64,000 bases of DNA from Nocardioides sp. T2.26MG-1 (GCF_950101795.1 NZ_CATNLZ010000012.1:1-64000); one strand, 5' to 3'. Positions 9,022 through 17,656 are shown, numbered from the stretch's first letter. The notes: a model not told the origin generated them from the sequence alone. Numbers and translations: made by a program.

Positions 9022-10143
9022 TCAGCCTCGCCGTAGAAGGGTCCGGACGAGGCGCCCGCCCCGTCGGCGGAGCCGCACGCGAGCCGGGGCCGGGGCGGCG
9101 CCACGGCGGGCCGCCTGCTCCTCGACCCGCTGCACCCCGATCGAGGCCAGTGCGCGCACCGCCGCCGCCAGCAGCTCGGCCTCCGTGGGTGCCGCCCCGT
9201 CGTCGAAGTCCGCGGCGTCCGGGAGGAGGTCGTCGGGCTCGCCCACCACGTCGACGCCGCTCTCGCGGAGGTGGGCGATGGTCGCGCGCGCCTCCTCCTC
9301 GCACCAGCTCCGGAACCGGGCCGGCATCCGGGGAGGCGTCCCGCCCTGGGGCGCCAGGTGCTGGCGGGCGAGCCACCACTTGCCCACCGGGACGTAGCCG
9401 TGGCGGTCCATCAGCTCGTCCGGCACCTGCTCCTTGACCAGGCGCAGCAGCTCGGCCTGGGCACGGCCGAGCGCGGGGTTGCGGTCGCCGTGCTCGGTCA
9501 CCAGCTCGTCGGCGCGCACGCCGAGGACCGCGCAGTAGCGCTCGAGGAGCGTCGACCCGCTCGAGCCCGGGCGCGGCATGATCACGACGTGGATCCGCTC
9601 GGGCGGCACCTCGGCCGACCACCGCTCGATGACGGGCCCGACGCCGCGCTCGCGCCACCACCGCTCGGCCAGCGGCCCGCTCCGGCTCGCGATCTGCTCG
9701 ACGAAGTCGTCCAGCGCCGGCGCCTCGCTCCCCTGCTGGATCCGCTGCTGCCAGGTCGAGGGCAGCAGCTTGGCGAGCCCGCGGATGGTGAGGACGACGT
9801 GCACCTCACGGTCCGGGATCGCGCGCGTCAGGCGGATCAGCTGCTCCTCCGAGGCACCGCCGAGGAGCTCGTCGGACACGAGCAGCCGGGGGGCCCCGCT
9901 GGCGGTGCCGGCGGCGACGTACCGGTCCCACATCCCGAGGGCGGCGGCCGGGTCGCGCTCGGCGTCGAGCTGGTCCAGGACGGCGAGCGACAGCCAGGAG
10001 GCCTCGCGCCGCGTCGGCGGCAGGAACTCGACGCCCTGGCGGGCGAGCTGCTGCTGGGAGGCCTGGAAGGTCGCCTGGAGGAACGTGGTGCCGGTCTTGG
10101 GCATCCCGACGTGGAGGTAGATCTGCCCTCGCGCCGCGGCCAT
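9022..10143 (-). CDS. Sulfotransferase-like P-loop protein
   Basis: The 373-residue protein begins IYLHVGMPKTGTTFLQATF; KTGTT at 16-20 is the 5'-phosphosulfate-binding loop typical of PAPS-dependent sulfotransferases. A second conserved zone, VHVVLTIRGLAKLLPSTWQQ, corresponds to the 3'-phosphate-binding region, followed by a basic C-terminal tail. It is probably cytosolic. The acceptor is unknown; a cell-surface glycan is an inference from the two relatives at 60.5 and 63.3 kb, which sit in an envelope cluster. ATG at 10143 lies 6 nt after TAGGGT and is probably leaderless. Confidence 0.75.
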   Translation of the reverse strand: MAAARGQIYLHVGMPKTGTTFLQATFQASQQQLARQGVEFLPPTRREASWLSLAVLDQLDAERDPAAALGMWDRYVAAGTASGAPRLLVSDELLGGASEEQLIRLTRAIPDREVHVVLTIRGLAKLLPSTWQQRIQQGSEAPALDDFVEQIASRSGPLAERWWRERGVGPVIERWSAEVPPERIHVVIMPRPGSSGSTLLERYCAVLGVRADELVTEHGDRNPALGRAQAELLRLVKEQVPDELMDRHGYVPVGKWWLARQHLAPQGGTPPRMPARFRSWCEEEARATIAHLRESGVDVVGEPDDLLPDAADFDDGAAPTEAELLAAAVRALASIGVQRVEEQAARRGAAPAPARVRLRRRGGRLVRTLLRRG

Positions 10144-10149
10144 GCGCGG

Positions 10150-10155
10150 ACCCTA
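10150..10155 (-). promoter_or_regulatory. Leaderless -10 box, sulfotransferase-like gene
   Basis: TAGGGT on the minus strand ends 6 nt before ATG 10143, leaving no room for a ribosome binding site. Confidence 0.5.
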
Positions 10156-10342
10156 CCAACGGCCGGCCTGGAGCCTGGAGCCGCCGATGGCCGCCGCCGC
10201 GAGCGTCGACAGGCGGGTGCGATGGCAAGGCGACCGATGCGAAGGCAGACCGGGCCGTCTGGCGAGCATCGGCACCGCAGCCAGCGCGCCCGAATGTCGG
10301 CGCGCAGCAGGCGGACAGCGGTGGATCCAGGCCCCAGACCGG

Positions 10343-10348
10343 TAGCGT
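10343..10348 (+). promoter_or_regulatory. Leaderless -10 box, MgtE/CBS gene
   Basis: TAGCGT ends 7 nt before GTG 10356, predicting a transcript that begins at or next to the start codon. Confidence 0.5.
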
Positions 10349-10355
10349 TCGGCGT

Positions 10356-11630
10356 GTGAGCACCGCCCCCGTCCGCGTGTACGCGGCCCGCCTGGTCGGG
10401 CTGCCGATCTTCGACCCCCAGGGCGACCAGGTCGGGAAGGTTCGAGACCTTGTGGTCGCGGTCCGCTCCGAGGTGCACCAGCCGCGGGTGCTCGGGATGG
10501 TGGCGGAGGTCTTCGGCCGGCGGCGGATCTTCGTGCCGATGACCCGGGTGACCAACATCGACAGCGGCCAGGTGTACACCACCGGGCTGCTCAACATGCG
10601 CCGCTTCGAGCAGCGGCCGACCGAGACGCTGGTGATCGGGCAGATGCTCGACCGCACCGTGCGGATCACCAGCACCGGGGTGACCGGCACCGTCTACGAC
10701 GTCGCGATGGAGCAGGCCCGCAACCGCGACTGGGTGCTGAGCCGGGTCGCGGTGCAGGAGCCCGCGAAGGGGCTGCGCCGCCGCGGGCAGAGCCACGTCG
10801 TGGAGTGGCGCGACGTCGAGGGCCTGACCCGGCGCGAGGAGACCCAGGGCGCGACCCACCTGATCGCCGCGCTCAACGAGATGCGGCCCGCGGACGCGGC
10901 CAACATGATCCACGACCTCCCGCCCGAGCGGCGTACCGCCGTGGTCGCCGCCCTCGACGACGAGCGCCTCGCGGACGTCCTCGAGGAGCTGCCCGAGGAG
11001 GACCAGGTCGAGATCCTCGAGCACCTCGACTCCGAGCGCGCCGCCGACGTCCTCGAGGAGATGTCGCCGGACGACGCGGCCGACCTGATCGCCGACCTGC
11101 CGCCCGAGACCGCCGCCGCGCTGCTGGAGCTGATGGAGCCCGAGGAGGCCGAGGACGTGCGGCGGCTGATGTCGTACGTCGAGAACACCGCGGGCGCGAT
11201 GATGACGCCCGAGCCGGTGATCCTCGGACCCGACGCCACGATCGCCGACGCCCTCGCCCACGTGCGCAACCCCGACCTCACGCCGGCGCTCGCCGCCCTG
11301 GTCTACGTCTGCCGGCAGCCGCTGGAGACGCCGACCGGCCGGTTCCTCGGCGTCGCCCACATCCAGCGGCTGCTGCGCGAGCCCCCCTCGACGCTCGTCG
11401 CCGGCGTGCTCGACGACTCCATGGACCCGCTCAAGCCCGAGGCGACCATCGACCAGGTGGCCGCGCACCTGGCGACGTACAACCTGGTCGCGGCGCCCGT
11501 CGTCGACGAGAACGGCCACCTGCTCGGCGCGGTCAGCGTCGACGACCTGCTCGACCACATGCTCCCGGAGAACTGGCGCGACCGGGCGATCCGGTCCTCC
11601 GACCGCTCCCAGGGGGTGCGCCGTGGCTGA
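10356..11630 (+). CDS. MgtE N-domain/CBS domain protein without a channel
   Basis: This 424-residue protein is soluble. Residues 1-140 hold two PRC-barrel-like segments (FDPQGDQVGKVRDLVVAV). Residues about 165-285 are the acidic MgtE intracellular helical repeat domain (MRPADAANMIHDLPPERR, MSPDDAADLIADLPPE). Residues 290-415 carry a CBS pair, with MMTPEPVILGPDATIADAL opening the first. The five membrane helices of MgtE are absent. In true MgtE these domains sense Mg2+ and gate the pore. The next gene overlaps by 8 nt and encodes a two-helix membrane protein, so the pair may act together. M. tuberculosis Rv1232c has the same neighbourhood. Confidence 0.85.
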   Translation: MSTAPVRVYAARLVGLPIFDPQGDQVGKVRDLVVAVRSEVHQPRVLGMVAEVFGRRRIFVPMTRVTNIDSGQVYTTGLLNMRRFEQRPTETLVIGQMLDRTVRITSTGVTGTVYDVAMEQARNRDWVLSRVAVQEPAKGLRRRGQSHVVEWRDVEGLTRREETQGATHLIAALNEMRPADAANMIHDLPPERRTAVVAALDDERLADVLEELPEEDQVEILEHLDSERAADVLEEMSPDDAADLIADLPPETAAALLELMEPEEAEDVRRLMSYVENTAGAMMTPEPVILGPDATIADALAHVRNPDLTPALAALVYVCRQPLETPTGRFLGVAHIQRLLREPPSTLVAGVLDDSMDPLKPEATIDQVAAHLATYNLVAAPVVDENGHLLGAVSVDDLLDHMLPENWRDRAIRSSDRSQGVRRG

Positions 11631-12174
11631 GCCACGCCCCCGCGCGCGGCTGGACACGCCGAAGGAGACCCGCCGGACCCTGGTCCGCCGACCGTCGTAC
11701 GACTCCGACGCGTTCGGCATCTTCGCGGAGCAGTTCGCACGGTTCATGGGCACCGCCCGGTTCCTGATCTACATGACGCTGTTCGTCATCGCGTGGGTCT
11801 TCTGGAACCTCGCGGTCCCGGGCGAGAGCAGCTTCGACGACTACCCGTTCATCTTCCTGACGCTGATGCTGAGCCTCCAGGCGTCGTACGCCGCTCCGCT
11901 GATCCTGCTCGCGCAGAACCGCCAGGAGCAGCGCGACAAGGTCGTGGCCGAGCAGGACCGCCAGGCGAACGCCCGCGCGCACGCCGACATGGAGTTCCTC
12001 GCCCGCGAGGTCGCCTCGCTGCGGATGGCGGTCGGCGAGGTCGCCACCCGTGACTTCCTGCGCTCCGAGCTGCGGGCCCTGCTGAGCGATCTCGACGAGC
12101 GGGCCCAGGACGGCCTCCGCGAGGGTGGCCAGGCTCACCCGGGCGACGACGAGACCGGGCCGGCCACCGCCTAG
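11623..12174 (+). CDS. DUF1003 family membrane protein
   Basis: The 183-residue protein has two membrane helices, GTARFLIYMTLFVIAWVFWN and FIFLTLMLSLQASYAAPLIL, followed by QNRQEQRDKVVAEQDRQANA and a long charged cytosolic helix, the normal DUF1003 layout. Function is unknown. GTG at 11623 lies inside the last codons of the MgtE/CBS gene (8-nt overlap), so translation is likely coupled. The partner suggests a role in divalent-cation homeostasis, an inference only. Confidence 0.85.
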   Translation: MAEPRPRARLDTPKETRRTLVRRPSYDSDAFGIFAEQFARFMGTARFLIYMTLFVIAWVFWNLAVPGESSFDDYPFIFLTLMLSLQASYAAPLILLAQNRQEQRDKVVAEQDRQANARAHADMEFLAREVASLRMAVGEVATRDFLRSELRALLSDLDERAQDGLREGGQAHPGDDETGPATA

Positions 12175-12177
12175 ACT
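12172..12177 (+). promoter_or_regulatory. Leaderless -10 box of mrp
   Basis: TAGACT overlaps the DUF1003 stop codon and ends 8 nt before ATG 12186. Confidence 0.5.
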
Positions 12178-12185
12178 CGGGGATC

Positions 12186-13349
12186 ATGAGCTCTCCGACC
12201 CTCGAGCAGGTCACCGCCGCCCTCGCGACCGTCAACGACCCCGAGATCAAGCGCCCTATCACCGAGCTCGGGATGGTCGACACCGTCGACATCGACGAGG
12301 CCGGCGCCGTGCACCTCACGGTGCTGCTCACCGTGGCCGGCTGCCCGCTCAAGGACACCATCACCCGCGACGTCACCGCGGCCGTGTCCGGGGTCACCGG
12401 CGTCACCGGCGTCGACCTGACCCTCGGCGTGATGACCGCCGAGCAGCGCGGCGGCCTCCAGGAGACCCTCCGCGGCGGCCAGGCCCAGCGCGAGGTCCCC
12501 TTCGCACAGCCCGGCAACCTCACCAAGGTGTTCGCGATCGCGAGCGGCAAGGGCGGGGTGGGCAAGTCCTCGGTGACGGTCAACCTCGCGCTCGCGATGG
12601 CCAAGCAGGGCCTCAAGGTCGGCGTGATCGACGCCGACATCTACGGCCACTCCGTCCCGGCCATGCTCGGCATCGCCGACCAGCGCCCGACGCAGGTCGA
12701 CGAGCTGATCATGCCGGTGCCCACCGCGAGCGGCGTCTCGGCGATCTCGATCGGCATGCTCAAGCCGCGCCGCGACCAGGTCGTCGCCTGGCGCGGCCCG
12801 ATGCTCGACCGGGCGCTGCTCCAGATGCTCGCCGACGTCTACTGGGGCGACCTCGACGTCCTGCTGCTCGACCTGCCGCCGGGCACCGGCGACGTCGCGA
12901 TCTCGCTGGGCCAGCACCTGCCCGGCGCCGAGGTCGTGGTCGTGACCACGCCCCAGGAGGCTGCCGCGGAGGTCGCCGAGCGGGCCGGGACGATGGCGTC
13001 GATGATGCACCAGCGGGTCGTCGGCGTGGTCGAGAACATGAGCTTCCTCCCCTGCCCGCACTGCGCCGCCGAGGGCACCGAGCACCGGCTCGAGATCTTC
13101 GGCTCCGGCGGCGGCGCCCGGGTCGCGCAGACGCTGTCGGCCCGCTTCGGCTACGACGTCCCGGTGCTCGGGACGATCCCGATCGACACCTCGCTGCGCG
13201 AGGGCGGCGACTCCGGCAAGCCGATCGTCGACTCCGACCCGACCACGCCGGCAGCGACCGCGCTGACGGAGATCGCCGAGCGGCTGTCGGGTCGCGGCCG
13301 GGGCCTGGCCGGGATGCAGCTCGGGCTGACGCCGACCAGCAAGTTCTAG
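12186..13349 (+). CDS. mrp: Mrp/NBP35 family Fe-S cluster carrier ATPase
   Basis: The 387-residue cytosolic protein is an Fe-S cluster carrier of the Mrp/ApbC family. An N-terminal MIP18/DUF59 domain (about residues 5-85) precedes the P-loop ATPase, whose deviant Walker A SGKGGVGKSS is at 120-129. DLPPGTGDVAISLGQ is the switch/Walker B region, and CPHC near residue 290 is the bridging cluster-binding CXXC. Length and order are standard. The gene lies 16 nt before tatB, as mrp and tatB cluster in M. tuberculosis (Rv1229c, Rv1224). Confidence 0.93.
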   Translation: MSSPTLEQVTAALATVNDPEIKRPITELGMVDTVDIDEAGAVHLTVLLTVAGCPLKDTITRDVTAAVSGVTGVTGVDLTLGVMTAEQRGGLQETLRGGQAQREVPFAQPGNLTKVFAIASGKGGVGKSSVTVNLALAMAKQGLKVGVIDADIYGHSVPAMLGIADQRPTQVDELIMPVPTASGVSAISIGMLKPRRDQVVAWRGPMLDRALLQMLADVYWGDLDVLLLDLPPGTGDVAISLGQHLPGAEVVVVTTPQEAAAEVAERAGTMASMMHQRVVGVVENMSFLPCPHCAAEGTEHRLEIFGSGGGARVAQTLSARFGYDVPVLGTIPIDTSLREGGDSGKPIVDSDPTTPAATALTEIAERLSGRGRGLAGMQLGLTPTSKF

Positions 13350-13353
13350 GCTG

Positions 13354-13359
13354 TAGGTT
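13354..13359 (+). promoter_or_regulatory. Leaderless -10 box of tatB
   Basis: TAGGTT lies between the mrp stop and tatB and ends 6 nt before GTG 13366. Confidence 0.5.
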
Positions 13360-13365
13360 CTAGCC

Positions 13366-13701
13366 GTGTTCGGGGTCGGCCTGCCGGAGTTCGCGGTGCT
13401 CGCGTTCGTGGCGGTGCTCGTGTTCGGCCCCGACAAGCTCCCCGAGCTGGCCCGCCAGGCCGGTCAGCTCGTGCGCAAGGCACGCACGCTGGCCAACGCC
13501 GCGCGCGACGAGCTGCGCGCCGAGCTCGGACCGGAGTACGCCGACCTCGAGCTGCGCGACCTCGACCCGCGCACGATCGTCAAGCGGCACATCGCGGAGG
13601 CTCTCGAGGACGACGACGACGAGCCGGCGCCGCCCGTGCGCCGTGGCCTGCGGCCGCTCCTCGACGGCGAGGTCCCGCCGTACGACGCCGACGCGACCTG
13701 A
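13366..13701 (+). CDS. tatB: Sec-independent protein translocase TatB
   Basis: This 111-residue protein has the TatA/B signature: one N-terminal membrane helix (GVGLPEFAVLAFVAVLVFGP), the FGP hinge with DKLPELARQAGQ, then an amphipathic helix (LVRKARTLANAARDELRAEL) and an acidic tail. The Glu in LPEF near the N-terminus is typical of TatB rather than TatA. It acts with TatC in export of folded proteins; no tatC or tatA lies in the window. The start is GTG and apparently leaderless. Confidence 0.9.
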   Translation: MFGVGLPEFAVLAFVAVLVFGPDKLPELARQAGQLVRKARTLANAARDELRAELGPEYADLELRDLDPRTIVKRHIAEALEDDDDEPAPPVRRGLRPLLDGEVPPYDADAT

Positions 13702-13731
13702 CCGCCGCGCCGAGGCCCCGGCGGCGTCAGT
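13699..13731. terminator. Convergent terminator hairpin after tatB
   Basis: TGACCGCCG and CGGCGGCGTCA pair around an 11-nt loop, with one bulge. The arms include the tatB TGA and the stop region of the minus-strand gene at 13727. There is no U-run. Confidence 0.45.
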
Positions 13732-14260
13732 CGCGGCTCTGGACCGCCGCGAGCGCGTCGAACGCCACCAGCACCGTGCGACCCTCGCCCTCGACGGCCT
13801 CGACGAAGTCGGCGCCGACCCGGCGCAGCAGCGCGTCGCGGCTGGCGCCGTCGACCAGGTGCAGGACGCACCGCTCCCCCGCGTCCGCGACCCGGCGCAG
13901 CGCCGAGCCGAGCCCGAGCCGGGCGATCGGCGACCAGGCGAGCTCGGGCAGCGAGCGCTCGGAGGCGCCGTGGACCACCGCGACCGCGTCGAGGCGGACC
14001 ACCCAGTCCTGGGCGTGCCCGGTGACCAGGCACCAGCCGGACCCGACCCGGTCGAGGGTGCCGGACACCACCCCGACCCCGGTCACCTCCAGGCGGATCG
14101 GGGCTCCGAGCGAGGCCATCAGCCTGCTGGCGAGCGTGACCTGCTGGTACTCCGCACGGCTGCGGTCGGCGAGCTCGACGTCGCGCTCGGCGTCGTAGAG
14201 CGCCTCCGCCTGCTGCTCGAGGTCGTCGAGGACCGCGAACAGCTCCTCCTCCCAGGTCAT
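13727..14260 (-). CDS. Conserved hypothetical protein
   Basis: I do not recognise this 177-residue protein. It begins with an acidic helix (EEELFAVLDDLEQQAEALYD), continues with a helical DRSRAEYQQVTLASRLMASL segment, then a beta-rich part with Gly-rich turns (LEVTGVGVVSGTLDRVGSGW, then VVRLDAVAVVHGAS) that looks like a small barrel of Sm-like type, and an alpha/beta C-terminus. AGGAGG 7 nt before ATG 14260 fixes the start. No signal or membrane segment is present. It is the last gene of a minus-strand run with the small membrane protein and the glycosyltransferase. Confidence 0.7.
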   Translation of the reverse strand: MTWEEELFAVLDDLEQQAEALYDAERDVELADRSRAEYQQVTLASRLMASLGAPIRLEVTGVGVVSGTLDRVGSGWCLVTGHAQDWVVRLDAVAVVHGASERSLPELAWSPIARLGLGSALRRVADAGERCVLHLVDGASRDALLRRVGADFVEAVEGEGRTVLVAFDALAAVQSRD

Positions 14261-14359
14261 GGGACCGCCTCCTGGACGTCCGGCCGCACCTGCACTCCGT
14301 CGCGACCAGGGGCAGACTAGCGGGCCCGGCCGGACGGCCGGGCCCGCTCGGGATGGCGC

Positions 14360-14533
14360 TCACAGCTCGCCATGGCGTGGCACGATGCGCCACAGCGCGC
14401 TCCCGGCAGCCACGAGAGCGAACGCCGCCAGCAGCAGCCACGCCCAGTCCAGGCCCGAGAGTGCGAACGTCCCAGCACCAGCCATGCCGGCCGGCACCGT
14501 GGCGGGCATCAGACTCACCGGGGTGTCATACAC
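14360..14533 (-). CDS. Tiny membrane protein with sortase-signal-like layout
   Basis: The 57-residue product has SLMPATVPAG near its N-terminus, then one hydrophobic stretch (LDWAWLLLAAFALVAAGSAL) and a short basic end (WRIVPRHGEL). That order, a degenerate LPXTG-like motif, hydrophobic span and basic tail, is the layout of a sortase sorting signal, though MPATV lacks the canonical Leu and Gly. GTG 14533 is chosen because AGGAGG lies 8 nt upstream, just before the glycosyltransferase stop. A class F sortase lies 1.2 kb away on the other strand. It could equally be an unrelated small membrane protein. Confidence 0.5.
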   Translation of the reverse strand: MYDTPVSLMPATVPAGMAGAGTFALSGLDWAWLLLAAFALVAAGSALWRIVPRHGEL

Positions 14534-14535
14534 GG

Positions 14536-15618
14536 TCACCACCTCCTCTCGCGTCGCAGCAGCGCGTCCGCATAGGCCTTGCCGTGGACGACCTGCAGGA
14601 AGATGTCGTAGGGAAGCTCGTACATCGAGGCGGCGAGCAGCATCCGGACCGGGCCCCGGTCGCGGACGGTCACGACCCGCTCCACCACGAACACCAGCGT
14701 CACCGCCAGCCAGAACGGCCGGACGTCCAGGCCGCCGTACACGAGCAGCGACCAGGCGATGCTCGTCAGGTAGGCGACGGTCACCACGATGCCGAGCGCC
14801 GTGAACAGCTGCCGTCCCAGTAGCGCCAGGTCACCCGGGTCAGGCCGTACTGTGCGCAGTTCTCCAGCGCGCCGCGCTTCCAGCGGAGCCGCTGGCGCCA
14901 CAGGTCCCGCCAGGTCGTCATCACCTCGGTCGTCAGCGTGCACTCACGGGGCGACAGCACCGTGTAGCCCAGGTGCTTGAGCGCGAAGGTGAGCTCGTTG
15001 TCCTCGGTCAGAACCGTGGTGTCGTACACGCCTCCGTGACCGTCTCCCGGCGGGATCCGGCCGTCGAGCCGGGCCCGGGAGACCGCGCGGAGCGTGCGCA
15101 CCCGCAGCACCGCCGCGGTGCCCGTCACGACGAGGACCCGGCCCTCGAGCCGGCGGACGTCGCGGGCGTACCTCGCATACTCGTTGCGCTGCAGGTGTCC
15201 CACGAAGGTGCGGTCGTCGCTGCCCCGGAACGTGCCGCCGACCGCGCCGAGCCGAGGGTCGGCCTCGAGGTTGCGCACCGCCGCCGAGATGAACCCCTGG
15301 TCGAGGACGCTGTCGGCGTCCTGGAGGAGCACCACGTCGTCATCGTCCAGCTGCGGGAGGACCGCGGCGAGCGCCTGGTTGAGGGCACCTGCCTTCTTGG
15401 CGGTGTTGCCGCGGGTCACGAGGACCTCGGCGCCCGCGGCTCGCGCCTGCTCGGCGGGTGTCGTCGGTGCAGTTGTCCGCGACGACGACGACCCGGTCCG
15501 GGCGGCGGTCCTGGGCGAACAGTCCGCGCACCGCGGCGGCGGCCGTCGCACCCTCGTCGTGGGCGGGGATCATCGCGACCACCGTCCCGACCGGGCTCGC
15601 GACCCGGTCCGTCGCCAT
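14536..15618 (-). pseudogene. Family 2 glycosyltransferase interrupted by two compensating frameshifts
   Basis: The N-terminus (VVAMIPAHDEGATAAAAV, VVVVADNCTDDT) and the central part (DDDVVLLQDADSVLDQGF, ALKHLGYTVLSPRECTLTTE, WRQRLRWKRGALEN) are plainly a membrane family 2 glycosyltransferase, with the QDADS metal-binding and QRLRWKRG motifs. They are in different frames. An extra base in a GGG run (15456-15458) breaks TDDT-AEQA, and a missing base in a GGG run near 14815-14817 breaks RYW-GRQL. The C-terminus then returns to the first frame with two membrane helices. Corrected, it is a normal protein of about 360 residues starting at ATG 15618 after GGGAGG. It is either a recent pseudogene or a pair of homopolymer sequencing errors. 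Confidence 0.75.
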
Positions 15619-15777
15619 CTCGTGTCACCTCCCGATGCTGCTCCGGTCCTGCACCTCCACCCTCCGTCGCGCCGGCTCCTGGGACGTCGGCCGGAGGTCG
15701 TCGGCCCGGGCCCGTCCGGCGAGACCCGGTCCGACCAACGGATCGACAGTCGTCGACCGGCTGCCGAGGCCGGTCGG

Positions 15778-16518
15778 ATGCGCCAGGACCGGGCGTGGAG
15801 CGAGGCTCGAGGCGTGGGACGAGGCACGTGGAACGAGAGGGGCCGCGGCCGCCGGGAGCGGATCCGCATCGCCGGTGGCTACCTGGTGACGGCCGCACTG
15901 CTGGCCGTGGTGCTCTCGCAGGTGCCGTGGGCGGTCGTGGCCTCCGCACTCGGGGGCGACGTGCCGACGTACGACGACGCCGCCCGCTCCGCCACCGCAC
16001 CGACCACGGTCACGGCGGCGGCTGACGAGCACGCTCAGGAGCAGACCGGACCGGGTGCCGGAGGTCCCGCGTCGGCTGCCGCGCAGCCGTGGCGGGGCCG
16101 CCTTCGCGTCGAGGCCTGGGACCGCACGTTCCCGGTCACCGACGTCAGCGTGCGGGACGACGGAGCGCTGGTCCCTCCCGACGACGTCGACGCACTCGGC
16201 CGCTGGGACCGGGGCGCCCGCCCCGGCGACGGGACCGGGGCGGTGGTCCTGGTCGTGCACCGCGACAGCAGCGCGGAGGGGCGCGGCCCGTTCGCCGCGC
16301 TGGGCGACCTGCCGCGCGCCTCGACCGTGACGCTCACCGGCACGACCTACGAGCTGGCCGACGTCACGACGTACGCCAAGGACCGGCTGCCGGCGGCCCG
16401 GGTGTTCGGCCAGGAGGGCCGCGAGCGGCTCGTGATCGTCACCTGCGGAGGCTCCTACTCCACGACCCGCGGTTGGGACTCGAACGTCGTGGCGACCTTC
16501 GTCCCGTCGGCTGGATGA
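15778..16518 (+). CDS. Class F sortase
   Basis: The 246-residue transpeptidase has an N-terminal anchor (about residues 31-57), a low-complexity Ala/Thr/Gly linker (about 62-105) and an extracellular sortase domain. Catalytic residues are His161 (LVVHRDS), Cys223 (VIVTCGG) and Arg231 (STTRGWDSN). Spacing and the GPFAALGDLPR segment fit class F sortases of Actinobacteria, which attach proteins to the wall or serve as housekeeping sortases. ATG at 15778 is chosen; GTG codons about 12 residues later are possible. It diverges from the glycosyltransferase and precedes a two-component pair by 13 nt. Confidence 0.82.
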   Translation: MRQDRAWSEARGVGRGTWNERGRGRRERIRIAGGYLVTAALLAVVLSQVPWAVVASALGGDVPTYDDAARSATAPTTVTAAADEHAQEQTGPGAGGPASAAAQPWRGRLRVEAWDRTFPVTDVSVRDDGALVPPDDVDALGRWDRGARPGDGTGAVVLVVHRDSSAEGRGPFAALGDLPRASTVTLTGTTYELADVTTYAKDRLPAARVFGQEGRERLVIVTCGGSYSTTRGWDSNVVATFVPSAG

Positions 16519-16519
16519 C

Positions 16520-16525
16520 TAGGGT
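16520..16525 (+). promoter_or_regulatory. Leaderless -10 box of the histidine kinase
   Basis: TAGGGT starts 2 nt after the sortase stop and ends 6 nt before GTG 16532, so the kinase can be transcribed apart from the sortase. Confidence 0.45.
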
Positions 16526-16531
16526 GAAGCA

Positions 16532-17656
16532 GTGACCACGACCTGGGCACGACTCATCGCGTCGAACCTGGTCCTGGACGTCGTCGTCATCGCGGTGACC
16601 CTGGGGACGCTGATCGTCTCCCTGACGACCGGCGATCCGTTCGAGGGAACCCCGCTGGAGGTCGGCGCGATCCTCGTCGGGTGCGTGGTGCTGGGCGCCC
16701 GCCGCCACGTCCCGGCCGTCGTGCTGGCCGTGTCGCTCGCGGTCTTCGCGATCACCGGCGTCCCCACGCTCGCCATGCTGGCGGCCGGCACCGTCGCCGA
16801 GCGGTACGGCAACCACCTGGTCACCTGGCTGGGCACGCTCGCCGGGCTCGGCGTCGTGCTCTGGTTCGAGCCCGACGTCACGGGTGAGCGCGCCTGGCTG
16901 GTCTGGGGTGCGGTGATCGTGCTCCCGGCCGCGGTCGGCCTCAACCTGGCCGCACGCCGCGAGGCGCTGGCCGCCGCGGTGTTCCGCGCCGATCGGCTCG
17001 AGGCCGTCCAGCCCGTCCTCCAGGACCAGGCCCGGCTGGACGAGCGCACCCGGATCGCCCGGGAGATGCACGACGTCGTCGCCCACCAGGTGAGCCTGAT
17101 CGCCCTCCACGCCGGAGGTCTCGAGCTGAGCGCCGAGGGGACGCCGTACGCCGAGACGGCCGCGCTCATCCGCCGCACCGCCCGGGAGGCGCTCGAGGAG
17201 CTGCGCAGCGTCATCGGCACGCTCAGGTCGACGCCGGACCAGGAGCGCGCTCCGCAACCGTCGGTCGACGCCATCGGGGATATGGTGGCGCGGTGGCAGG
17301 CCGCCGGGATGGACGTCACGCTCGCCGACCGCGTCCCGCCCGGGCACCGGGCCCGAGGCCCGGCCGGGCGCACGGCCTATCGGGTGATCGAGGAGTCGCT
17401 CACGAACGCCAGCAAGCACGCTGCGGGATCCGCCGTGGTCGTCACGCTGACGGAGGCGCGCGGCGATCTGGAGGTGACCGTGCACAACGGCCCGGCCACC
17501 CGGACGTCGTCGCGCGCCGCCACCGGGTCGGGCACGGGCCTGATCGGTCTGCGGGAGCGTGCCGATCTGCTCGGGGGCTCGATCGAGGCCCACGAGGACG
17601 GGGCGGGCGGATTCGTCGTGCGCCTCGTCCTTCCGCTCCCCGAGCCCGAGGAATGA
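16532..17656 (+). CDS. Sensor histidine kinase, NarL-partner (HisKA_3) type
   Basis: This 374-residue membrane kinase has about five hydrophobic segments in residues 8-140, then the dimerisation domain with phospho-acceptor His180 in ARLDERTRIAREMHDVVAHQ and HATPase boxes TAYRVIEESLTNASKHA (N box) and GTGLIGLRERADLLGG (G2). There is no large extracytoplasmic sensor domain, so it probably senses within the membrane. The cognate regulator begins 10 nt after its stop. The sortase immediately upstream suggests envelope-related control, an inference. Confidence 0.9.
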   Translation: MTTTWARLIASNLVLDVVVIAVTLGTLIVSLTTGDPFEGTPLEVGAILVGCVVLGARRHVPAVVLAVSLAVFAITGVPTLAMLAAGTVAERYGNHLVTWLGTLAGLGVVLWFEPDVTGERAWLVWGAVIVLPAAVGLNLAARREALAAAVFRADRLEAVQPVLQDQARLDERTRIAREMHDVVAHQVSLIALHAGGLELSAEGTPYAETAALIRRTAREALEELRSVIGTLRSTPDQERAPQPSVDAIGDMVARWQAAGMDVTLADRVPPGHRARGPAGRTAYRVIEESLTNASKHAAGSAVVVTLTEARGDLEVTVHNGPATRTSSRAATGSGTGLIGLRERADLLGGSIEAHEDGAGGFVVRLVLPLPEPEE

